Positions 27,278 through 34,679 of a DNA stretch of 34,679 bases are shown here, in pieces (the stretch's first letter is position 1; each line of letters begins with the position of its first letter). The notes beneath the pieces were generated by a model. That model saw only the letters and a program-made list of their open reading frames with translations. It ran no database searches and was not told the origin of the DNA. Origin of the DNA: Candidatus Acutalibacter pullistercoris (lineage in GTDB: Bacteria; Bacillota; Clostridia; Oscillospirales; Acutalibacteraceae); contig DXDU01000115.1 in the NCBI GenBank assembly GCA_019115285.1, positions 1 to 34,679 on the forward strand, read 5' to 3'. Made by a program: the position numbers and the translations under genes.

Positions 27278-27629
27278 AGAGAAAGCCTAGCAATTACGCC
27301 ATTTTCAAGCGTTTTTGCCAGGCTTTTTTCTTTTATAAAACGGCATATTTTGACGAGTTTTGACCGTCTGAGGCGGGTCAACCGCGGGTCACTTTTAGGA
27401 GGCGAGTATTTTGCTGGATTATGACAGGTGCGATGTATATCCATACAAAGGAGAGCCGAGGGTGAGATTATAACCCCCTGCGTTTTATAGCTCTCTGCCT
27501 CAAAGGAAGCTGTCCACCATGGGGGTCCAAGGGGGTCCTGGTGCCCAGTGGGCACCGTCCAGGACCGACCGAACCGGCAGGTGAGACCTTGCCCCCTTGA
27601 AAATCCTATTAAAATAATAAAAGAGAATC

Positions 27630-27686
27630 CCCCCTCCCGCGCCTGCGAGGGCACATAGACCTCCATGGTACGGGCGCGGGAGGGGG
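27630..27686. repeat. Module D palindrome, copy 6
   Basis: ccccctcccgcgcc ... ggcgcgggaggggg. Confidence 0.9.
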
Positions 27687-27867
27687 TAGGGGGGTGGGAG
27701 CTAGGAGGTTTGCCCACCCACCGGGCGAGTGGGGATGGGCCGCACTCGGCTCCCCCTTTAGGGGAGCTGGCCCGACGTAGTCGTGACTGAGAGGGCTGTC
27801 TTTCAAGGGGGTTACCAAGGGGGGGAGCGGACGCCCCCCCTTGGAATGAGATGATAGAGTTATATCC

Positions 27868-27924
27868 CCCCCTCCCGCGCCTGTGAGGGAACAACCCCCA
27901 CCATGGTCTGGGCGCGGGAGGGAG
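27868..27924. repeat. Module D palindrome, copy 7 (inverted, one mismatch)
   Basis: ccccctcccgcgcc ... ggcgcgggagggagg; preceded by cccccccttggaatgagatgatagag. Confidence 0.85.
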
Positions 27925-28016
27925 GTAGGGGGGTAGGAGCTATGAGGTTTACCCTCCCGCCGGGGGAGGCGGCAGCCCCCCGCGAGCCCCCGGGAGGCCT
28001 GTGGGCCGGAAAGGCT

Positions 28017-28045
28017 TTGCTTTTTCCGGCAGGCTGTGCTATAAT
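28017..28045 (+). promoter_or_regulatory. sigma-A promoter for the glycopolymer operon
   Basis: TTGCTT-17 bp-TATAAT. Confidence 0.6.
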
Positions 28046-28155
28046 ACCAGCAATTATGGTTCTCTTGTCTGGGGTCCGCCCTATTTCGGGGCGGGGACCG
28101 GCCGCCGGGCGCTCTCCGGTCCGCCGGGAAACGGGCAGGGAAAGGAGCTTTTTCC

Positions 28156-29574
28156 ATGCATACCATTAAAAAGCTGAAGCGCACCATCGTGTTCATTTTA
28201 AAGCTGGTGCTGTTTTTGTGCCTGTTCGGGATCTTTTTCGGGATCTTCGGCATCAACAATCCCTGGCTCTTTAACCTGTCCCGCACCACCGGCGTCACCA
28301 TGGTGACCTTCGTGGTGCTGGGCATCGCGCTGATGTCGGTGTACGGAGGCTACGCCGTGGGCACCCAGAAGAGCAAGCCCATTGTCCACTCCATGGCGTT
28401 GGCCACCATCATCACCGACCTGGTCACCCACTTGCAGCTGTCCATTATGAACACCAGCGAGAAGAACAACGCCCACTTCGTCTACGAGACCCCGGAGCGG
28501 CTGCTGCTGGTGATCGTGCTGCAGCTGATTGTCATCGTGTTTTTCGCCTACTTCGGCAACTATATCTACTTCTCCCTAGAGCCCCCGGAGAAGTGCTGCG
28601 TCATCTCCTCCTCCCGGCAGAGCCTGGGGTCCATCATCCCCAAGATCAGCCGGTTTCGGAAGCAGTACGAGATCGACGAGATCATCCGCTACGACGCCAA
28701 GAACGTGCTGGACGTCATCGCCCGCAACGACACGGTGTTCCTCTACGACGTGCCCATGAAGGAGCGGGTGCACCTCATCGACTTCTGCTACCAGAAGCAG
28801 AAGAACATCTACTACAACTTCGAGATGATCGACGTGGTGAGCCAGGGGGCCAAGTACATGACCCTCGACGACAAGTCCCTGGTGATGTACACCGCCAAGG
28901 ACCTGACCATGGAGCAGCGCATCGCCAAGCGGCTGATGGACCTGTTCTTCTCCCTGGTGGGCCTTGTCATCGCAAGCCCCATCATGCTCTGCTGCGCCAT
29001 CGCCATCAAGGCCGAGGACGGGGGCCACGTGTTCTACAAGCAGAAGCGCCTGACCAAGTACGGCCGGGTGTTCGAGGTGTACAAGTTCCGCACCATGAAA
29101 GAGGAAAACTCCATCCACAAGTCGGTGACAGCCGACGACGACCGGATCACCAAGGTGGGCAAGTATTTGCGGAAGTTCCGGGTGGACGAGCTGCCCCAGC
29201 TGCTGAACATCTTAAAGGGGGACATGACCGTGGTGGGCCCCCGGCCGGAGATGCTGGAGAACGTGGAGAAGTACACCGAGCAGCTGCCGGAGTTCGCCTA
29301 CCGCCTGCGGATGAAGGCGGGGCTGACGGGCCTTGCCCAGATCTCCGGCAAGTACAACACCTCTCCCAAGGACAAGCTGGTGATGGACCTGATGTACATC
29401 GAGAACTACAGCATCTGGCAGGACATCAAGCTCATCTTCCAGACCTTTACCGTGTTTTTAAAGGCCTCGGAGAGCACGGAGGCCTTTGGGGCGGAAGCGC
29501 TGTACGACTTTGACGAAGACCGGGAGCGGGACCGCCGGGCCGCCGCCCCCCAGGAACCGGAGATAAAGGAGTGA
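28156..29574 (+). CDS. polyprenyl-phosphate sugar-1-phosphate transferase (bacterial sugar transferase)
   Basis: KRLMDLFFSLVGLVIASPIMLCCAIAIKAEDGGHVFYKQKRLTKYGRVFEVYKFRTMK...KVGKYLRKFRVDELPQLLNILKGDMTVVGPRPE; N-terminal TM helices. Confidence 0.94.
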   Translation: MHTIKKLKRTIVFILKLVLFLCLFGIFFGIFGINNPWLFNLSRTTGVTMVTFVVLGIALMSVYGGYAVGTQKSKPIVHSMALATIITDLVTHLQLSIMNTSEKNNAHFVYETPERLLLVIVLQLIVIVFFAYFGNYIYFSLEPPEKCCVISSSRQSLGSIIPKISRFRKQYEIDEIIRYDAKNVLDVIARNDTVFLYDVPMKERVHLIDFCYQKQKNIYYNFEMIDVVSQGAKYMTLDDKSLVMYTAKDLTMEQRIAKRLMDLFFSLVGLVIASPIMLCCAIAIKAEDGGHVFYKQKRLTKYGRVFEVYKFRTMKEENSIHKSVTADDDRITKVGKYLRKFRVDELPQLLNILKGDMTVVGPRPEMLENVEKYTEQLPEFAYRLRMKAGLTGLAQISGKYNTSPKDKLVMDLMYIENYSIWQDIKLIFQTFTVFLKASESTEAFGAEALYDFDEDRERDRRAAAPQEPEIKE

Positions 29575-30302
29575 GCCCTGTGGCCATAGACCAGTACCTG
29601 CGCCGGGTGTTTTCCGGCACGGCCCAAGAATTCTGCAAGATCGCGGGGGACGCCATGCTCTCGGGGAAGCGGCTGTTTGTCATCACCGCCAACCCGGAGA
29701 TCCTCATGCACGGGGAGCGGGACCAGTCCATCCGGGACATGCTGCTGCGGGAGGACCACGCCGTGGTCCCCGACGGCATCAGCGTGGTAAAGGCCATGAA
29801 CATGCTGGGCCTGCCCGCCCGGGAGCGCATCACCGGGGTGGACCTGGCGGAACAGCTGCTCCGCCTGGCGGGGGAGCAGGGCAAGCGGGTGTACCTGTTG
29901 GGGGCCAAGGAAGAGGTGGTCTCCGCCCTGGCGAAAAAGCTGCGGGCCCAGTACCCCCAGATGGAGCTTGCCTACCAGAACGGCTACAGCAAAGACAAGG
30001 ACGCCGACTTTGAGAAGGTGAAGGCCTTTGGGCCGGACCTGACCCTGGTGGCCCTGGGAGTGCCCGCCCAGGAGAAGCTCATCGCCCGGCACCTGGAGGA
30101 CTTCACCCACGGGGTGTTCATGGGGGTGGGGGGCTCCTTCGACGTGCTCTCCGGCAGCCTGCGCCGGGCCCCGGCCCTGTTTGTGAAGACCAACACCGAG
30201 TGGCTGTACCGGATTCTCCGGCAGCCCTCCCGGCTTAGCCGGTTCTGGAACAACAACGTGAAGTTCATCGGCCTGGTGCGCAAGGCCGCCAAAGGCCGGT
30301 AA
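29571..30302 (+). CDS. WecG/TagA/CpsF family glycosyltransferase
   Basis: VITANPEILMHGERD, AVVPDGISVVKAMNMLG, ERITGVDLAEQLL, GVFMGVGGSFDVLSGSLRRAP; GTGA overlap with upstream gene. Confidence 0.93.
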   Translation: MSPVAIDQYLRRVFSGTAQEFCKIAGDAMLSGKRLFVITANPEILMHGERDQSIRDMLLREDHAVVPDGISVVKAMNMLGLPARERITGVDLAEQLLRLAGEQGKRVYLLGAKEEVVSALAKKLRAQYPQMELAYQNGYSKDKDADFEKVKAFGPDLTLVALGVPAQEKLIARHLEDFTHGVFMGVGGSFDVLSGSLRRAPALFVKTNTEWLYRILRQPSRLSRFWNNNVKFIGLVRKAAKGR

Positions 30303-30309
30303 GGGGGAG

Positions 30310-30420
30310 CCCGGCGCCCGCCCAGCCCCGGCCGCAGGCCGGGGCCTGGCCGCCGGCAGGCGGCCGCCCCCCGCAGGGGGGCGGGGCGGGCGCCGGGCGG
30401 AAGGCCCCGGGGGCCTTCCG
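30310..30420. repeat. cloverleaf-like compound palindrome plus adjacent hairpin
   Basis: 14-bp outer stem 30310-30323/30384-30397 enclosing three perfect hairpins; fourth 10-bp hairpin 30398-30420. Confidence 0.92.
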
Positions 30421-30509
30421 CGGGAAAGTTAGCCTGGCGCCCCGCATATCTTTAGGGAAGACACAGAAACGGGAACACCCTTTGTGGGAAAGAGAAAGGA
30501 GCGGAGGAC

Positions 30510-31646
30510 GTGAGAAAGATCAAAGTCATGTCCGTGTTCGGCACCAGGCCGGAGACCATCAAAATGGCCCCCCTGGTCAAGGAGTTGGAAGCCCGGGAGG
30601 AGTTTGAGAGCCTGGTGTGCGTCACCGCCCAGCACCGGCAGATGCTGGACCAGGTGCTGGAGGCCTTCTCCATCACCCCCGACTACGACCTGGACATTAT
30701 GAAGCCGGGGCAGACCCTGTCGGACATCACCGCCCGGGTGCTCCAGGGCCTGGAGAAAGTCATCCAGCAGGTAAAGCCGGACATGGTCCTGGTCCACGGG
30801 GACACCACCACCACCTTCGCCGGGGCCTTGGCCGCCTACTACAGCCAGACCGCCGTGGGCCACGTGGAAGCGGGCCTGCGCACGTACGACAAATACTCCC
30901 CCTTCCCCGAGGAGATGAACCGCCAGTTCGTGGGCTGCGTGGCCGACCTGCACTTCTCCCCCACGGAAGGTGCCAGGGAGAACCTGCTGCGGGAGGGGAA
31001 AAAGCCGGAGACCATCGTGGTCACCGGCAACACCGCCATCGACGCCCTGAAGACCACCGTCCGGGAGGATTACTCCGACGAGATCCTGGAGTGGGCAAAG
31101 GGCTCCCGGCTCATCGTCCTCACCGCCCACCGCCGGGAGAACCTGGGAGAGCCCATGCACCGGATGTTCCGGGCCATCCGCCGGGTGGTGGAGGAGTTCC
31201 CCGACGTGAAGGTGGTCTACCCCGTCCACCTGAACCCCCTGGTGCAGAAGGCCGCCGAGGAGGAGCTGGGCGGCTGCGACAGGGTGCGGCTCATCGCCCC
31301 CCTGGAGGTCATCGAGTTCCACAACGTGCTGGCCCGGTCTTATCTCATCCTCACCGACAGCGGCGGCATCCAGGAGGAGGCCCCCTCCCTGGGCAAGCCG
31401 GTGATTGTCCTGCGGGACACCACCGAGCGGCCCGAGGGCATCGCCGCCGGCACCTTGAAATTGGCCGGCACCGGGGAGGAGACCATCTACTCCCTGGTGC
31501 GGGAGCTGCTCACCGACGGGGAGGAGTACGCCCGGATGAGCCAGGCCAGCAACCCCTACGGGGACGGTTTGGCCAGCCGCCGCATCGCCGACGCCATTGC
31601 GGCCTGGTTTGCAGAGAAACAGCAGTCTGCGGAGGGCGGCCTGTAA
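30510..31646 (+). CDS. wecB: UDP-N-acetylglucosamine 2-epimerase (non-hydrolysing)
   Basis: KVMSVFGTRPETIKMAPLVKEL, VHGDTTTTFAGALAAYY, VGHVEAGLRTYDKYSPFPEEMNR, LTDSGGIQEEAPSLGKPVIVLRDTTERPE. Confidence 0.96.
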   Translation: MRKIKVMSVFGTRPETIKMAPLVKELEAREEFESLVCVTAQHRQMLDQVLEAFSITPDYDLDIMKPGQTLSDITARVLQGLEKVIQQVKPDMVLVHGDTTTTFAGALAAYYSQTAVGHVEAGLRTYDKYSPFPEEMNRQFVGCVADLHFSPTEGARENLLREGKKPETIVVTGNTAIDALKTTVREDYSDEILEWAKGSRLIVLTAHRRENLGEPMHRMFRAIRRVVEEFPDVKVVYPVHLNPLVQKAAEEELGGCDRVRLIAPLEVIEFHNVLARSYLILTDSGGIQEEAPSLGKPVIVLRDTTERPEGIAAGTLKLAGTGEETIYSLVRELLTDGEEYARMSQASNPYGDGLASRRIADAIAAWFAEKQQSAEGGL

Positions 31647-31680
31647 GATCGCCCAGTTTTTTCTCATGAGGAAAGAAGCG

Positions 31681-33756
31681 ATGAAAACCATGGTGCGTTT
31701 GTTCCGTGACCGTGGACCCAGAGTGACGTTCTGGGAAAAATATGGAGTGAGCATAGGTCTGCGCCCCGGCCGCTGGGAAGCGGCGGCCTCCCTGGGGGTG
31801 CTGGCCTTCTGCGCGGCGTTTTTGCTTGTGCAGCGGCTGTGGGGCTGGGTGGATGAGTCCACCGGCGCCCTGCCCCTGGCAGGCGGGGACGCTGTTCGCT
31901 TTTTGGCCCTGGGGGTCCTGGTGGCCGCCCTGTGGCTGGTGGACCTGCGCCTGCCGGAGAAAGTCCGGCGGTGGCTGGGGCTGGGGCTTTTGCTCCTGCT
32001 GCCCCTGGGGGCCTTCTTCCTGGTGGACCACATCAACGGCACCAACTACGTGAGCTTTTCCGGGGAGAAGATCTTCGCCAACTACCTGTGCTACCTGATG
32101 GTGTTCGCCCTGTGCTTCGCCCTGACCCGCCGGGTGTGGGCCACCATCCTCACAGGGGGAGCGGTCTTCCTGGTGTTCGGCATCGCCAACTACTTTGTCA
32201 CCCAGTTCCGGGGCCAGCCCCTGCTGCTGTGGGACATCCAGGCCATGGGCACCGCCGCCACCGTGGCGGGGGGCTACGAGTACGTCCCCACCGGGGCCAT
32301 GGCCATGGCGGTGCTGTGGTACCTGGGGGCGGTGGCCCTGGCGGTAAAGGTGGGCCCCAGCCCCTGGAAGGGCGTCACCCGCCGGCACAGAATCGCCCAG
32401 CGGGGCGTGGCGGCCCTGGTGGCGGCGGCCCTGTTCTGCGTGGTGTTCCCCCTCAACATGCTGCCGGACATGGGCATCTCCGTGTGGGGGTGGAACCAGC
32501 GGGCCAGCTCCGACCTGACGGGGATCACCGCCGGGTTCTTCGCCAACCTCCAGGAGGGGCTGGTGGAAGAGCCGGAGGGCTATTCCCCAGAGAAGATAGA
32601 AGCCCTGGGAGAGGAGCTGGAGGACCTGCCGGAGCTGTCCCCCTTGGGCGACCCGGGGGAGTCCCCCACCATCGTGGCGGTGATGGACGAGTCCTTCGCG
32701 GATTTTTCCGCTGTGGGGGACGTGGAGCTCTCCACGGACAACCTGTCCTTCCTCCACAGCCTGCAGCGTCGGGACGACGTGATCTGGGGCACGGCCTACT
32801 CCTCGGTGTTCGGGGGGAACACCTGCAACAGCGAGTTCGAGTTCCTCACCGGGAACACCATGGCCTTCCTCCCCGCGGGGAGCAAGCCTTACCAGCAGTA
32901 CATAGAAGGGGAGCAGAGCTCCCTGGCCCAGCTGCTGGGGGACCAGGGCTACCGCTGCGTGGCGGTGCACCCGGGAGACCCCACCGCCTGGGACCGGGAG
33001 GAAGTCTACCCCCTGCTGGGCTTTGACGAGTTCGTGGACGTGGAGGACTTCGACGTGCCCCGGCTGCTGGAGCACCGCCTGACCAGCGACCGCTCCACCT
33101 TCGACCAGCTGATTTACGAGTACGAGCACAAAGAGGAGGGAGAGCCCCTGTTCCTCTTTGGGGTGACCATACAGAACCACGGGGGCTACGAGGACGAGAC
33201 CACCAGGACCGCCGTAGAGGTGAAGGGGATGGAGGGACTGTTCCCCCAGGCGGAGCAGTACCTGACCCTGACCCAGAAGTCCGACCAGGCCCTGGAATAC
33301 CTGCTCAGCTACTTTTCCCGGCAGGAGGACCCGGTGGTGGTGCTGTTCTTCGGGGACCACTGGCCCAATCTGGAGGAGGAATTCCTCTCTCAGGTGCTGG
33401 GCACAGACGTAAACGCCCTGAGCCTGAAAAACACCATGCGGGAGTACCAGGTGCCCTTCGCCATCTGGGCCAACTACCCCCTGGAGGGCCAGGAGATCGA
33501 CGGGGTGAGCCTGAATTACCTCTCCGGGCTGCTGCTGCGGGCGGCGGGGCTGGAGGGCTCCCCCTACCTGAACTTTTTAGAGCAGCTGCGCGGGCAGGTG
33601 CCGGTGATCACCGGGGTGGGGACCATCGACAAAAACGGGGAGCAGTACCCCGTGGGCGAGCACACCCCCTGGGACGAGCTGCTGGAACAGTATGAGATGC
33701 TGCAGTACAACAACATGTTCGGCGAAGAGGAAACAGACGCCGGGCTGTTCCGATAG
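31681..33756 (+). CDS. LTA synthase (sulfatase/alkaline phosphatase) family protein
   Basis: N-terminal TM helices; PTIVAVMDESFADF, SVFGGNTCNSEFEFLTGNTMAFLPAGSKPYQQYI, TIQNHGGYED, VLFFGDHWPNL. Confidence 0.92.
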   Translation: MKTMVRLFRDRGPRVTFWEKYGVSIGLRPGRWEAAASLGVLAFCAAFLLVQRLWGWVDESTGALPLAGGDAVRFLALGVLVAALWLVDLRLPEKVRRWLGLGLLLLLPLGAFFLVDHINGTNYVSFSGEKIFANYLCYLMVFALCFALTRRVWATILTGGAVFLVFGIANYFVTQFRGQPLLLWDIQAMGTAATVAGGYEYVPTGAMAMAVLWYLGAVALAVKVGPSPWKGVTRRHRIAQRGVAALVAAALFCVVFPLNMLPDMGISVWGWNQRASSDLTGITAGFFANLQEGLVEEPEGYSPEKIEALGEELEDLPELSPLGDPGESPTIVAVMDESFADFSAVGDVELSTDNLSFLHSLQRRDDVIWGTAYSSVFGGNTCNSEFEFLTGNTMAFLPAGSKPYQQYIEGEQSSLAQLLGDQGYRCVAVHPGDPTAWDREEVYPLLGFDEFVDVEDFDVPRLLEHRLTSDRSTFDQLIYEYEHKEEGEPLFLFGVTIQNHGGYEDETTRTAVEVKGMEGLFPQAEQYLTLTQKSDQALEYLLSYFSRQEDPVVVLFFGDHWPNLEEEFLSQVLGTDVNALSLKNTMREYQVPFAIWANYPLEGQEIDGVSLNYLSGLLLRAAGLEGSPYLNFLEQLRGQVPVITGVGTIDKNGEQYPVGEHTPWDELLEQYEMLQYNNMFGEEETDAGLFR

Positions 33757-33782
33757 ACCGGGAGAAAAGGAGAGAGCGAACC

Positions 33783-34436
33783 ATGGCGAAAGTGGCGGTA
33801 CGGCGGGTCAACGAGTGGGACGGCCCGGCCATGCTGAAAATCTATGCCCCCTACACAGGCACCTGCGCCGCCCCCGAGGCGGCGCTCCCCCCGCTGCCGG
33901 AGTACGTGCAGCGCATCGACCGGTACACCTACGGCCTGGGGTGGCTGCTGTGCGAGATCGACTGCCAGCCCGCGGGGTTCTGCCACCTGCGGGAGGACCC
34001 CTTCGACCCGGAGGACCCCTGGTCGGTGGAGTTCCAGGTCTACGTCAAGGAGGGGCAGCACCGCCAGGGCGTGGGCAAGGCGCTGTGGACCCTGATGCGG
34101 GACATGCTGGAGATGGGCAGCCGCCGGCGGGTGGTGGTCCGGGTGGACCGGGAAAACCGGGAGGCGCTGGGCTTTTTCGCCGCCATGGGCTTTGAAAGCC
34201 TGGCGGACGTCCCCCAGGAAGAGGGGGCGGTGTGGCTCTCTTACCGGCTGAAGCCCTGGGACCCCCAGGCCCGCCGCCCGGTGAAGCCCTACCTGGTGGA
34301 AGCCGCCGACTACGAAGCCGCCCGGGAACACGCCGCGGGGATGGTTCGCGGGGCGCGTGCCCGCGCTGGGGCGGTTGGCACCGCAGGCCAGGAAAATCCC
34401 TCTGCACTTCGTGCGCCGGGATTTTGGGCGGGTTGA
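33783..34436 (+). CDS. GNAT family N-acetyltransferase with repeat-derived C-terminal tail
   Basis: DGPAMLKIYAPYTGTCAAPEAALP, VYVKEGQHRQGVGKALWTLMRDMLEMG, ENREALGFFAAMGF; last ~33 codons lie in an intergenic repeat. Confidence 0.85.
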   Translation: MAKVAVRRVNEWDGPAMLKIYAPYTGTCAAPEAALPPLPEYVQRIDRYTYGLGWLLCEIDCQPAGFCHLREDPFDPEDPWSVEFQVYVKEGQHRQGVGKALWTLMRDMLEMGSRRRVVVRVDRENREALGFFAAMGFESLADVPQEEGAVWLSYRLKPWDPQARRPVKPYLVEAADYEAAREHAAGMVRGARARAGAVGTAGQENPSALRAPGFWAG

Positions 34437-34462
34437 CCGCACCTGGTGCGGTAGAGACAATT

Positions 34463-34621
34463 AAAAGTTTTTGGTCAAGCTTTTTTCAAAAAGCTTGCAG
34501 AGCGCGAGACGGCGTCTCGCGACCTTAAGAGCGGCGCAGCCGCGAGAGAAGAGGGTAGGAGCATTGTCATACCAGCCCGTAGGGCTGTAAACAATGCTCC
34601 GGCCCTTTTTCTTGTTGCCAG
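34463..34621 (+). repeat. Modules A + B, copy 4
   Basis: aaaagtttttggtcaagcttttttcaaaaagcttg ... ggagcattgtcataccagcccgtagggctgtaaacaatgctccggccctttttcttgttgccag. Confidence 0.92.
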
Positions 34622-34679
34622 CCCCTGCGCTGGGGGGTCACCCTGGGTGAAGCCTACCCCCTGGTCTCACCTGCCGGCT

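Noticed and set aside
27208-27894. 228-aa minus ORF ending GDPSGIRTPDTLIKSQVLYRLS
   Set aside because: This C-terminus is the antisense translation of tRNA-Lys, a familiar spurious annotation; the rest is repeat island.
30303-30509. Cloverleaf as a tRNA or riboswitch
   Set aside because: No tRNA invariant positions (TTCGA, CCA) and no riboswitch core; fully paired arms with trinucleotide loops.
31510-33360. 616-aa minus-strand ORF
   Set aside because: Antisense shadow of wecB/LTA synthase; no recognisable domain.

Overview
This 34.7 kb window looks like chromosomal sequence from a high-GC gut Firmicute (Oscillospiraceae/Flavonifractor-like, judged from protein style only). Supported genes include a YfcE-type phosphoesterase, a phospho-sugar mutase, a MATE exporter, DegV, a split 2-hydroxyacyl-CoA dehydratase activase/dehydratase-like pair, a thioesterase overlapping a GH27 alpha-galactosidase, and an AT-rich PadR + HAAS-domain pair inserted next to a truncated FtsX permease. 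They continue with an ABC operon containing an ACP-like small protein, tRNA-Val(CAC), a DHHW/AlgX-like protein, a DUF4364 protein, a dockerin-like secreted protein, a GH36 alpha-galactosidase, tRNA-Lys(TTT), and a surface glycopolymer cluster (sugar transferase, TagA/WecG, WecB/MnaA, LtaS-like) followed by a GNAT. The most interesting non-gene content is: (1) a candidate type I toxin-antitoxin locus at ~8128-8544, with an unannotated 33-aa hydrophobic ORF, a structured leader and a convergent consensus promoter/terminator; (2) a mosaic family of intergenic hairpin modules, including seven copies of a long CCCCCTCCC...GGGAGGGGG palindrome with compensatory stem changes; (3) a ~75-bp tandem array of decayed degV 3' ends plus terminators; (4) a near-perfect cloverleaf palindrome at 30310-30397. 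All calls come from reading the sequence; no searches or folding were run.
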